Shown here one piece after another: positions 10,957-25,200 of a DNA stretch of 64,000 bases. Position numbers and translations under genes: made by a program. Numbering within the stretch: the first letter of the stretch is position 1; each line of letters opens with the position of its first letter. Source of the stretch: Paraescarpia echinospica (taxonomy: Eukaryota > Annelida > Polychaeta > Sabellida > Siboglinidae); NCBI GenBank assembly GCA_020002185.1, contig CM034533.1, forward strand, positions 71,096,003-71,160,002, in the 5' to 3' direction. A model generated the notes under the pieces. It made no database searches, had not been told where the DNA came from, and worked only from the letters and a program-made list of their open reading frames with translations.

Positions 10957-13088
10957 TTAAAATAAAACAGAATTGTATCAACTTTATGAGTGACATTTAT
11001 TGTCAACAGTAACAAATATAACGTGTAGGTGACAACAGTACTTTGCATTATTTCCGTACTAATTTACACATGTTCTGTTGTCATCAACAATAGTGGAGTG
11101 GTCCATTCATTCAATGGGACAACTTCACTCCACCTGTCCCGCAAAACTCGTACTGCAAACAGATACACAGAAATCAACTGCCATTTTCATTAAACGCATG
11201 ACCAATATAACAGTGAAGTAGGAAAATAACATGAAAATCATCACACATGTAAAAATGTGAGTAGACCATCATTGTGTGATCACTCACGTTGTCATTTCCC
11301 AACTGTTGTTTATGTTTACTTCTACTACTGGCGCCTCCATAAAACTATCAATTTGCGAGCTGTAAACGATAATTCTTTGATCTTTTTTACAACTGAAAGA
11401 TTACACAGTAAACGCAGGATCACTCTATAAACAATAAAACACGATCACAGTTTGGAATGTCAAAGCACTTTTTGGTAATTCTGATCAATTGTGATGACAC
11501 CAGTTAATATTTGGGTAAATACAACAGCAATTTAAAATGGAGCTTAACGACATTTAGCAGGAAAATGGTTTATTATAAATTGTCAGTGCTATGTCAGTTG
11601 TCTATGATGAAACATGGCACATTTCTACTCAAAACTGCTCCAAATCAAGTTTGATGGAATGGAGGGATTTTATTGGTATAGTTTGTTCCATGGTTGTGAT
11701 TGAGTGGATCCTGGAACAGTCACACAACTGTCTTGCCTGAAAACTAATCATTGTGTGTGTTCCTTTGCCATAAATGACTAAAATGATTTAATTTGTTATT
11801 TTAATATTGTGCGCATATTATTGTAATTATGTACTCAAGCCATGCCAAAGAGCAAATGCTTGAAGTCAGTTGATCATTTATAAATACAATCAGTGACAGT
11901 GCCCAGCATTACATTGTCAACGTGACTGTGACGACCACCACACAAATATCATTTTACAGCTATATACACAGTAGGATCCTTAAATACACTTTCAGTGCCA
12001 GCCCCGATACTCTGTGTGCTACGCCACTGACACAGTCACTTCAGAATTTACTCGATCACTTCTGATATTCGATAATTCTGAACTTCACGAGGCCTGCAAT
12101 GAGACATTTCTGGGAACACGAGTAGTCACAAACACAGGCCAGAGTTCTGTATGATATGATAATGTTTCGCATGTGTAATAAATCTTGTGAATATTGTAAA
12201 TTACATTTAGTAAACACAGCAGACACTACCCGGATTTTTTACCATGGAGAAGCACAAACATTTTGAGATCAACAATCCACATCTGTGGCAAATATTCAGG
12301 AATGTGCAGCTGTGGTGGTAAAACTAGAGGTTTAGCAGATGGCTTCTTAGAAATCACGGCATACAAAATTGTTAAGTCAGTTTGTTCATTGCAGACTTTT
12401 GCCTTAATACACCCACTTGTTCGTAACATAAAATACACGGAGAACTAGAAACGGCTGCCATTCCTTAAATATTTAGATTTTAGCCAAGAATCTGAGGTCA
12501 ATTATGGTTGTTTTACCAGAGACATGGGAAACCGTAGTACCAACTTGCATAAATGCCAGTTCACAGGAAATACCGCCTGACAAGGTAAACCACAGTAAGC
12601 ACTTTTCACATCTTGACAATATTTCCTAACAATATTACTTCTATGAACGTATTAATCGAAGTCATTTGTAATGTTTCTGACGGAATTATGGCCAGAACCG
12701 TCAGACAGACGGAAGAGGCATTTTCATCTGCTGTAATTGTACAGCAATTGCAAAAGGCCCAGGAAAAGCTTGCGCAACTACTACTGTTAAGAACATGTGG
12801 TACACTGGTTGGTCAAATGGACAACACAACATTTGTAATTATTATCTACAAAGGCAAAACACATTATAATGAGCAGTTGATATGACCAGTTATATAGGTT
12901 GATTAGGGCCACAGTGGAAGGGCTGAAGTGGGTGACGGTTGCAAGACTGATGCAGGCCATGTGTAAACGCATTGCAATGGACGGATTGCAGCACTGACTT
13001 GGGTAATAAGAATGCCTATGAAGATAGCAGCAATGACAGCACACGAGTGGAGTGACTGCGAGGGTAGGACCAAGGTGCCTGTTGACTC
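10957..13088. other. Intergenic / IFT54 3' side, no gene seen
   Basis: AT-rich single-copy-looking DNA. Small ORFs near 12226-12448 and 12613-12885 show no recognisable domain and no codon pattern. No canonical AATAAA on the minus strand was found close to the IFT54 stop; the 3' UTR may be long. Confidence 0.4.
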
Positions 13089-13245
13089 TCACGACTTGGT
13101 GATGCTGCTGAGCATCTTCTCTATGCGTTCATCATTGCGCAGGATGTTTGACTTGACCGCAGCGATCAGGTCGAGCTGGTCAGCGATCGCCTGGTCTAGG
13201 CCGGTCAACTGCGCCTTCAGGGGCTCAATCGAGTTGTCTGTGATA
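13089..13245 (-). CDS. TRAF3IP1: IFT54 exon 15 (last)
   Basis: Acceptor TTGCTTCCAG (minus) precedes it. Residues 538-589, from [14 protein letters not shown] to SSITKS, then TGA at 13089-13091. Matches the conserved human end ITDCAVEPLKAEL...ANILKNEEKIQKM. Confidence 0.95.
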
Positions 13246-16200
13246 CTGGAAGCAACCACAAGTTAGATGACACAACGTCTCTGTCTCTAACCCTTTCCCT
13301 CCTCCCATTACTTTACCTTTCCCCATCCTATCTCCTGTCCTCCATCCTCATCCCTTCCCTACCTAATTCCTCCCAATTCCTCCTACCCCTCCGTTCAAAA
13401 TATAGCTTTGGTTCACAGTACATAGTCAACTGGGTAACGTATTTACAATTACAACACAATTAGTTAATCACCACTGTTTTCCTGGTATTTTGTTGCCTAT
13501 AGTTTGTTCAATTATGAATAAACTAAAAGAATTTGCATGCCTTTCTTTGTTAATAATTTTATTAATATTTTATGCCTGTCATTGTTGATATTTCTTATGT
13601 TATCAAATACATCTCTATAAAAGCCTCTACAAATTTCATTCAAAATGTTAACAGTTACAACAATTACCGGGCACATACAAAACCAACATTTTAGAATTAT
13701 TTACAGTAACAGTTATAAAATGGAAGTTGTCCAGGAATGACATTATAATGACAATAAAAAAAATATAGTGACACAACTATGAAGCAAGTTTCAATTTCAT
13801 ACTTGTGTCATCAAAAAAATTTGATGACTATTTTGACTAAGGTATGAATGAATTATGGCACGTACTTCTGCTCACGATGCAGTTCTGTTGCATTCTGTTT
13901 GTTCTCACGTTTCCACTTGTCGAGTTCCTTCTGCATTGAGTCGAGGTCTTCCTGTACGAAGTCCATGATCTTGCCGAGAGGGTTGACGCTGCGGGTGAGA
14001 GTCTGAATGCTCCCTCGCAACTTGTCTATCTCGCGTTGCACCAGTTCTCTCTCCTTCCTCCGCACCACGTCATTCACCTGTGGTCGCTCCTGCACAAATA
14101 ACGGTACATAACATTAATCTTTATTGCTTCGTAAGAATTCTTTTTACAACATGCTCTCATAAATATCACATATTAAGACAGACAGGTAAGCATTTAAGCA
14201 TTTCAGAGGTGATGTTGGTGAACAAGTGACGGGTGGACGGATGATATATGAGGGTGTGAGTGGAGAATGAACGAGTGATGGAATAAAAAGAAGTATTACA
14301 AGAAGCAGGAATGCATACATATACATATTGAGACTGCACATACTGGCTGGTATGACCAGTGTCCAAGGAATCACTGACTGTTGTAGAGAGAAATGGCATT
14401 ACGTAAGAATGGCACCTGGTCATGATACAGGCAATAGTCCACCTCCCCAGGAGAAATTATCTGCAAAATGCTCATCCCTGAATGACACTACATACACATG
14501 CAGAAAACAGTTTCCTGGGCTAGTTATAAATTGAATTTGTTATAATGATAAACGGTTTTCCACACTAATGCAAGTTACATAAAACATCCATAGCAATTTC
14601 AGAAAATACGCGTATCATTATGAACAATAAATTTATGTCTGCCTAACGCATGACATACCTAAAATTGGCAAGAACCCTTAACCAACAGGGAATTATGAAC
14701 AAGTAAAGGCATTATTTTATTTCCGAATGGTCACAGATTAACACTTGAAAGTTTGTCACTTGAGGTGCAAACCATCTAGGAGGGAAACACCCACATACAC
14801 CAAGCACATGCCAGCTCAATCATAGTCAAATTAGACACAAATGTTTGCACACCTGTCTATTAAATACCATAGGTGTGTCAGCCCTACCAACAGTGACAGA
14901 TGTATCCAGGTTCATTCATTATGTATTCCATGACCAGTTTAACAGTCACACAGACATGCTGTGATTGCGACAGTCACGAGACAATAAAGACATTAGCGTT
15001 ATAATGTAACATCAATTGGTCAGTTGGATGGGATTCATGATCATCATGAGTTCATGACAAGATGTGTCAAGTAGTATATGAGATTAAATTAAACGGATGT
15101 ATTGGGGGGATAATTCCTTAGCGGAAGGGGACAGACAAGTGGGTGCTCACAATCTCTGTCTTGCGGCCGAGTTTCCCTGCTGCCTGTTGACTTCCTCCCT
15201 CAAGTTCTTTCTTCTTCTCCAACATCTTCTTCACAAGTCCTCCTGCAAACAAACACAACCACCCTCAGTATCCCACTACAATGGCCGCACCTCAACGCTC
15301 ACGTTGAGGGGCCACAATACTGGCAGCAAAGTCCCTTCACCTGTTGAATGAATACATTTTAGAGTAATTGAGGGGCCACAATACTGGGAGCAAAGTCCCT
15401 TCACCTGTTGAATGAATACATTTTAGAGTAATTGAGGGGCCACAATACTGGCAGCAAAGTCCCTTCCCCTGTTGAATGAATACATTTTAGAATAATTGAG
15501 GGGCCACAATACTGGCAGCAAAGTCCCTTAACCTGTTGAATGAATACATTTTAGAGTAATTGAGGGGCCACAATACTGGGAGCAAAGTCCCTTCACCTGT
15601 TGAATGAATACATTTTAGAATAATTGAGGGGCCACAATACTGGGAGCAAAGTCCCTTCCCCTGTTGAATGAATACATTTTAGAGTAATTGAGGGGCCACA
15701 ATACTGGCAGCAAAGTCCCTTCCCCTGTTGAATGAATACATTTTAGAATAATTGAGGGGCCACAATACTGGCAGCAAAGTCCCTTCACCTGTTGAATGAA
15801 TACATTTTAGAGTAATTGAGGGGCCACAATACTGGGAGCAAAGTCCCTTCACCTGTTGAATGAATACATTTTAGAATAATTGAGGGGCCACAATACTGGC
15901 AGCAAAGTCCCTTCACCTGTTGAATGAATACATTTTAGAGTAATTGAGGGGCCACAATACTGGCAGCAAAGTCCCTTCACCTGTTGAATGAATACATTTT
16001 AGAATAATTGAGGGGCCACAATACTGGGAGCAAAGTCCCTTCACCTGTTGAATGAATACATTTTAGAATAATTGAGGGGCCACAATACTGGCAGCAAAGT
16101 CCCTTCACCTGTTGAATGAATACATTTTAGAATAATTGAGGGGCCACAATACTGGGAGCAAAGTCCCTTCACCTGTTGAATGAATACATTTTAGAATAAT

Positions 16201-19200
16201 TGAGGGGCCACAATACTGGCAGCAAAGTCCCTTCACCTGTTGAATGAATACATTTTAGAATAATTGAGGGGCCACAATACTGGGAGCAAAGTCCCTTCAC
16301 CTGTTGAATGAATACATTTTAGAATAATTGAGGGGCCACAATACTGGCAGCAAAGTCCCTTCCCTGTTGAATGAATACATTTTAGATAATTGAGGGGCCA
16401 CAATACTGGCAGCAAAGTCCCTTCACCTGTTGAATGAATACATTTTAGAATAATTGAGGGGCCACAATACTGGGAGCAAAGTCCCTTCACCTGTTGAATG
16501 AATACATTTTAGAATAATTGAGGGGCCACAATACTGGCAGCAAAGTCCCTTCACCTGTTGAATGAATACATTTTAGAATAATTGAGGGGCCACAATACTG
16601 GCAGCAAAGTCCCTTCACCTGTTGAATGAATACATTTTAGAGTAATTGAGGGGCCACAATACTGGCAGCAAAGTCCCTTCACCTGTTGAATGAATACATT
16701 TTAGAATAATTGAGGGGCCACAATACTGGGAGCAAAGTCCCTTCACCTGTTGAATGAATACATTTTAGAATAATTGAGGGGCCACAATACTGGCAGCAAA
16801 GTCCCTTCACCTGTTGAATGAATACATTTTAGAATAATTGAGGGGCCACAATACTGGCAGCAAAGTCCCTTCACCTGTTGAATGAATACATTTTAGAATA
16901 ATTAACATATGCACCTCAAGACTCGGGCGGAGGTAGCCCGGCACTGGAGCAGGTTGCCTTCACCCGTCAAGCTGGCTGATTTTATGTCCACTCCATGCCA
17001 AGTGACTCACAACTAGGGCCAAACATTGACCTTAGGGATCATCTCTGAATGTCAATGTCCGCTATCAGAAAAAATTACTTTCGCTTGGGGGAGGGAGGTT
17101 CAGAGGCAGATTCACCTGGTGTCGGACATTGATATTTTATGCTTCGGACAGATACTGTGAATGTATTGAAATCATCACATCAACATTGACAAACTTTCAT
17201 ATGAGGGGGTTGAGGCCACATGAGAGTAATTTTGTCTGATATCAGACATCAATGTTCTGAGATGATCCCTTATGGCAGAAACGAGTCAATACAATAACAG
17301 TCTTCTCTCATAGAACATCATTAAGAATGATTCGTACATTAATAGAGATCCAGCATGCCTGGTGGGCCACTAAGGCCTCTCAAGAGCATTGTCTAGCCTT
17401 AGTACCAATGGAATAAACGTACCATGTTCTCCATCTTCCTCGTCAACCTTGGAAGGCATTTCGTGAATGTCTGGGGGTGGCTCATCATGGTCGTCTTCCT
17501 TTGATATGAAGCCATCATCTTCGTCATCGGAATCATGGTCTTTGTCAATGATCAGATTGGGCACATTGCTGCTGCCACTGCAATATCACATACACAAGAC
17601 TTGAGAGCACACCGTCTCAAACTGAATCTCTGTCAACATACACACACAGCTGACGTATACACTGTAGAACTAGACATTACATTCAATTGTAGTGTTTTGT
17701 GGTGATGCACCATTTATACCTTTAAAGCACATGTCAGGATATTTGCTATTTTACTGAATGAAGCAACATACCACAAAAGTAGACCGAGAGAGGATCTCAC
17801 ACAACTTACATGAGATTCGCCTCCTCGGGCAAAGGTTCATTCTTTTTGGGCTTGGGCGGAGCTGGCCGGGCACTGCTTGGGCGAGGTAATCGGCGACTGA
17901 AAAGAGCAGGAATGTGACACTAGAGGGCAGCACAGTTTTTAATCACAATGCAAATGAGAAACCCCTCAACACAACGACAGCATTTGTTAAGGTGTGAAAT
18001 GTTTGGGAGTTTTGATTAGCTTCATCAATCAACTATCATCTCACACAATTAAGCCTTCTCCAGATTATTGTATGAGGAACCACTGATAATACCTCACTGA
18101 CACGTCACTTGGATACCTACCTCGCCACCACTTGAGGAGGTAAGTCTTCATCGCCCTGGATTGTGTAGCCCCCTCCATCTCCTGCCATAGACTGCTCCTT
18201 TTCTCGCTGAATCTGCTGTTGACGTTGCAGCTCATCTTCTGCAGAACAACAGAGAGGGTAAACTTACCACCCAATTTCACTAACGTACCACCCAACTCGT
18301 ACATCCGTCATGGTCAGTTTAGTCACTGTAAACTAACTTACCACCTGACTTGTATATTATTCACAGTCTCTATAAACTTACCATCCAATTCGTACATCCA
18401 TCATGGTCACTAAAAAGTAGCTTACCACCTGACTCGTACATCCATCATGGTCACTAAAAAGTAGCTTACCACCTGACTCGTACATCCATCATGGTCACTA
18501 AAAAGTAGCTTACCACCTGACTCGTACATCCATCATGGTCACTAAAAAGTAGCTTACCACCTGACTCGTACATTCATCATGGTCACTAAAAAGTAGCTTA
18601 CCACCTGACTCGTACATTCATCTCAGCCTTTATAAATTAATTTACCAACAAACTTGTACATTTATCACAGTCACTATAAACTAACTACCCTATTCGCACA
18701 TCTATCATAGTCCTAATAAACTAACTTACCACATGACTCATACATCCACCAGTTTCTATAAACAAACTTACCACCCCACTTGTACATTCATCACAGTCGA
18801 TACAAACTAACTTACCATCTGATTCATCTGTTCATCACTAACACATTTTGTGCAAGAACATGTCAATACTGTCATCAAACAAGAACATGTCAATACTGTC
18901 ATCAAACAAGAACGTCATACACATATAATAGTCACACAATCCCCGGAAAACGCTTTGAGATCAGCTGCTTCAAAACACAAAATGGCACATACTGGACACT
19001 TACAGTACTACAAGTAACCAGCTTGTAACACCAGTGAATGCAGTTATCCTAATGTCCACGTGTTACATAAATCAACATGTGTGACTGGGCAGGTCAAAGT
19101 AGACATAAGACACACTATTTAAAATTGTACCCGCTTAACATTATACACACATAAATTAATATGAGTCAATGTCACAGAAAGGCTTTGTCTTGGAACAGGT

Positions 19201-22200
19201 GTTGTATGTAACAGTAAGAAACTTTGAAGTCAATATATTGAGATTTGTTAAATGCCCGAACATGCAAGGAAAGAGTTAATAAAATGAACCAAAATTACAA
19301 CAAAAAGAACCAACAGTTTATTGGTATTACAATGTCTTAACACTTGTTATTTGTAAGTTGTATCCAACTTAAACAGTGAGACCAATGCTAGTCTCTGCAG
19401 ATACTACTGTGCTATGCTATGACTGCCGCTAACAATATCAGAAGTTTCTAGGTACTTTGTAAGAGCAGGGTACTACAGAGAGTATGACAGTAGTAGTATA
19501 GACATAGCATACTACTGAAAGCAATCTATCTGATGTCATTATTAAACAAAACGAATACAATTTACAGTCTAAATACTACTTGACTACTATGATTCCTACA
19601 TATACATATTAATTGACTAATTATTACTACTTTCTTATCATTAAAAATAGCTATAATTAATTTTAATTAATATAATGGTATAGTAATAGAAAATTTATTA
19701 TAAAAATTATGTAAAATATTCTGTATGAAAATATAATTAAAATTTTCATTTGCAATATGTAAATAAACATTAACTGAACTTAAATATTCCCCTCACCAAG
19801 TTTCCAAAAATCAATACTTTGCAATTAATGGTGTTGTTTCCAAGCAAGAAAACTCTCCCAAATGGTGCATTATCGTGTGATATTAAATTAACCAAGGAAG
19901 CGATATGTCAACATTTGCCCCTACACCACATCCTATTGCTAGGGAAACTCTGACCTAAGAAGCAAGAACTAGAGTTGGTAATGCCTATACATCTAACGTA
20001 GCATTGCTCCTATGCTAGGAAAAGCAGCAGTAGCGCCATCTACAGGCAACGATTAGAAAACATTCAGCACAAAAATTACGTACCATCGTCATTGCTTTTG
20101 CTCACTGAAATTACAGATAACAAAAAAGACATGCAGATGTGAACAGGACGGAGCACAACACAGACATGAACGACAACTGACACTAGTCGGTGAGTAATCA
20201 TAAATAAAAAATTAAAAGATAGTTAGTTCATTACCTCACATTAACATGTATCTGATATTGTGATGGGACTATGACTTTAAAAGGAATTATAAAAATGTAT
20301 TACACTTATATAAAGGAGTCAGAATTTATGCTTAACATGTGAATGGTTTAGTTTACAAAAGTGTACACAAAGGTGAAAGGTTACATTCATACTATCAAAA
20401 CTTACTGCAGAATGTTCGGCTACATAAAAACAATGAAAAATAATCTTATGTTTAAACAATAAAATATAATATGTGGGCTGATTTTATATGATTGATCATT
20501 GTAGATCAGTTACACTACACACAACCACACACGACTAGACAAGTGCACTTATGTGAAGATGTAATGTAAACAAATAGTTTCTAAAATGTTCCCCTACTTG
20601 AAACTGTGAGAACGCATGAAGACGTCAGCCTCAACTAGGCTGTGCTAACAAATGTGCTGATAATTTTGTGTAGGGAAACAAAGTTTAGATATTATTAAGA
20701 CACTAAAACATGGAATTTTGCTGCTGCTGCAAGAAAACAGGATCTGACAACATTTAGGTTCACACATTAGAATTACACAACTGCTGATGATATGTGTATG
20801 TATCTATTATATACACACACACATATACAGGCATAAATGTATATATTCATATATCTCTGCTCTACTCTACTCTACTGATGTATGCTGAAAGTAGAGCCAT
20901 TTCACACCACTGAGAGAGTTGAGTGAGTTAGACCACAGTAAGTTTGAGCCGAGTGGGTTAGAGCGAGTCAGAATTAGAGTTGAAAAGTTACAGTTGTGCC
21001 AGACAGTATCGAGTGTGAGTTACTGGTGTTAGAAAGAATAGACAACAGCCCGTTGGCTCACTGAATCAACACTCGGATATTAATCAAATACAACCACAGC
21101 CTCATCAAGTAACAAGTAAACTGAAACTGATAAAGGCTGGTGCCAAATGAAAGCGAAAATCAAGCAAATCAAATAAAAAGAAATAATAAACAGAATTAAA
21201 ATAGTCTTCTTGCTTATATTATAATCAATGTATTGAACCATACTAATGTTAACTGTTATGCAATACTCAATGCAGGATGCAAACAATATTTCCGTGGCCA
21301 ATGATAGCATACACTGTGGTTTTAAACAGTGGACGGTACAATCTATTCTATATGTATTTAAACTGGAAGTTTGTACAATAAAACCATCCACACCAGGAGC
21401 ATAACCATATTGTTTGTCCATTGGCTTCAAGATGTTGTCAACTCTACACAGCAAGCGTACTTGCCTGAAGAACACCTCACAATGTTGGTAATGCACCAAC
21501 ATTGTGTTTTAAATAGTCATAATTCCATCATGTACATTAGGGTCTGCTATTACTCCTTATGTTTTCTGAATTTCGACAACATTATATATATTAATCATTC
21601 TGAAAAATAACACGTAAATAATTTGTAAATGCAAATGAACTTTTGTAAAAACGATTACACGCAGTAAATATTTACAGTGGACAGAGCTGGCTAACAACAA
21701 CACGGACAAGCACCTGTAGTGTATTCTATCATCCAAACACTTGCGGGAGTGCCACGAGGGGGGATGTTAGGTTCTAGCTGGCAGTGGTTGGTCAGAGAGC
21801 CTGTGGGGAAAGAGAGAAGGTGGCATACCGTGTCCATGCCGACGTCGGGAGCCCTTAGCAGAGGAAGGCCGAGGGATGCGTGCGGCCGGCAGCTCCTGAT
21901 GACGATGAGGAGCATGTCACATCATGACAGTGTCACACCACCAACATTACTATGGCGACGGGCACACGTGCGCAGCATCGCGTAACCATAGCGACAAGAG
22001 ACAACACTGGGCGCGCTCAGTGAGCAGCGAGTGCATGTAGGACACGTCAGTGAGGAAATGTTCCCAGTGCAAGCGGCACATTTAGTTCTCAACGTACGTT
22101 CGCAAACAAAATGGCAAACAAAATGGCAAACGATTACGAAGCTCTAGAGTTGTAAATGTGACAACGATTGGTCAAACAAAATCATCTCGAATAGAACCGA

Positions 22201-25200
22201 AATAGAAACGAGGTCGATTTTAAGAGCGATTAGGCGAACGCGTCTCCCACGTGTACATGCTGCCACCTGGTAGAATAGTAGGAAAATAAATCTTCATGCA
22301 GCGGCAGCGACAGCGGTATGTAGAAAGACTAGAGAGTCATGAAACGAAACTTGAGTTTGGTGGTAGAAGCACCACCTACTGGCCATGTAATGACTACTTA
22401 CTATTCGCAAACTGCACTTGGCGTTTGTTTGGCTGATGCGACAGAAACAAAAGACAGCTGCGTTAGCCTACCACTGACTCTGTTCTGTGAGTACTTCTCT
22501 TACCTGACAACAGTGCATGTCTATTGCCTGGCAACAGTTTGCTCTAACAAAACTTATGTTTACATGTTCGCATTACTCCAAAAACATTACACAATTATTA
22601 AGCTTTTCTCTTTCCATGTAAAAAGGTTTGTAATAGAATCTCTATTGTTCTTCAAACTATCAGTGTCTTAATTCATGCATAATGTTCTAATTCAGCTTGG
22701 CATTACATTCTGGCTAGTAGTTTAACCATTTTGTTTCCAGTTACTAGATGGTTGGCAAAGATCTGTGTGCATTTCTCAAACGTTAGTATTGTGATGTTTC
22801 TGTATAGCAGTGAAAAACGTTTGTTGTTGCAATGATATTTTGCTTGGCCGGATCTCATCCACTATTGTCATCCTTTTCAACATTCATTACTATAACAGCA
22901 GAAATGGTTCTACATAAATAAATAATATTCATAAACTAAACTTGTTGCTGTTTATACTACCAGTACTCCAATACTACTCTTAGTATTCTTGTAGTATGGA
23001 CAAAATGTAATCATTCAACACATTATATGAATGAGATACACATTACTTGTTTGATTAGGTATAAAACATACTCATACATAATACATGTTAAACTATCATT
23101 TCATTTAGAATAATTCTTGTTAACGCACAAACTTTCTGTAAATAACATCAGCAAGCAACGGCAAAATCATACAAGAGATAAATTGATCATTTTGCTTTAA
23201 AGATCCCTCCTCAATTAATGTAGCTTACAGAACCATATTTTTGGTCAAAATTATTTAATAGTTTGTCCGATGATTTCACCAAAACTAAATAACTTATTTC
23301 AACAAACGAGCTGGCCTGTAACAGTGGAGACAATGTAGGTGAAATGTTGCTGAGATTTTTTTTGGAAACAAGATGAGCAGAAAAACGAATTGAAGAAGGA
23401 CCTTTAAATGTGACATCTGCAATACTGTGTTAACTGAAGTATACAGCAGATAAGCAAAACCAGTTTATTGTGAAAACAGCAACATTTTGTAACTGCCTTG
23501 AGAACATTATTTATATTTCTTGACTTTTTATAATACAAATGTAATAATTAAATAGTTAAGTTCTTAGAGGTGTTTTATTAAATATTATGTATATTTAAAT
23601 ATATTTTGATATAATTCATCCATCTCAGTACACATTACTGCCACGTTACACTCCACTACCAACCTCTGCGCTTTCTTCCTTTTCCTGGTTCATCATGGTT
23701 GCAGGCTCCTCTGCCCCCGCATCCTTCGAAGAACGCGACTCCTTTTCCTTTTCATCTCCTCTCTGTCGCCGCTACACAACACAAAGGAATAGTGGTTTAA
23801 TCACAGCAAACATCCAGTGGGGGACAGGAGGTTACTGTGCATACAACAGCAAACATCCAGTGGGGGACAGGGTGTTACTGTGCATACAACAGCAAAATCC
23901 AGTGGGGGACAGGGTATTACTGTGCATACAACAGCAAACATCCAGTGGGGGACAGGGTGTTACTGTGCATACAACAGCAAACATCCAGTGGGGGACAGGG
24001 TATTACTGTGCATACAACAGCAAACATCCAGTGGGGGACAGGGTATTACTGTGCATACAACAGCAAACATCCAGTGGGGGACAGGGTATTACTGTGCATA
24101 CAACAGCAAACATCCAGTAGGGGACAGGGTATTACTGTGCATACAACAGCAAACATCCAGTGGGGGACAGGGTATTACTGTGCATACAACAGCAAACATC
24201 CAGTGGGGGACAGGGTATTACTGTGCATACAACAGCAAACATCCAGTGGGGGACAGGGTATTACTGTGCATACAACAGCAAACATCCAGTAGGGGACAGG
24301 GTATTACTGTGCATACAACAGCAAACATCCAGTGGGGGACAGGGTATTACTGTGCATACAACAGCAAACATCCAGTGGGGGACAGGGTATTACTGTGCAT
24401 ACAACAGCAAACATCCAGTGGGGGACAGGGTATTACTGTGCATACAACAGCAAACATCCAGTGGGGGACAGGGTATTACTGTGCATACAACAGCAAACAT
24501 CCAGTAGGGGACAGGGTATTACTGTGCATACAACAGCAAACATCCAGTGGGGGACAGGGTATTACTGTGCATACAACAGCAAACATCCAGTGGGGGACAG
24601 GGTATTACTGTGCATACAACAGCAAACATCCAGTGGGGGACAGGGTATTACTGTGCATACAACAGCAAACAACATTTATTTAAGTGAAAACATCCATAAA
24701 TCATGTCAGTGAGTGCACTGGATAGAAATGAACCATTTGAGTGAATCCGCCAATAATAGAATCACATTGCTTTGGCCTAGTGTTTGCATTACTATCTGGT
24801 TATGAATACAGTAACTTTGGAGTATTGTCAGTGTGTCTCGTCAGTGGTGCTGTGTCAATCACCTCTGTCTATTATTATCTGTTTATGAATACAGTAACTT
24901 TGGAGTATTGTCAGTGTGTCTCGTCAGTGGTGCTGTGTCAATCACCTCTGTCTATTATTATCTGTTTATGAATACAGTAACTTTGGAGTATTGTCAGTGT
25001 GTCTCGTCAGTGGTGCTGTGTCAATCACCTCTGTCTATTATTATCTGTTTATGAATACAGTAACTTTGGAGTATTGTCAGTGTGTCTCGTCAGTGGTGCT
25101 GTGTCAATCACCTCTGTCTGTTATTATCTGTTTATGAATACAGTAACTTTGGAGTATTGTCAGTGTGTCTCGTCAGTGGTGCTGTGTCAATCACCTCTGT

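Noticed and set aside
15304..16903. CRISPR-like array
   Set aside because: The 64-base units are contiguous with no variable spacers, and the genome is eukaryotic; it is a minisatellite.
23695..24712. Long plus-strand ORFs of 115-288 codons
   Set aside because: They are products of a stop-free 43-base tandem repeat open in all three frames, with no initiation context or domain.
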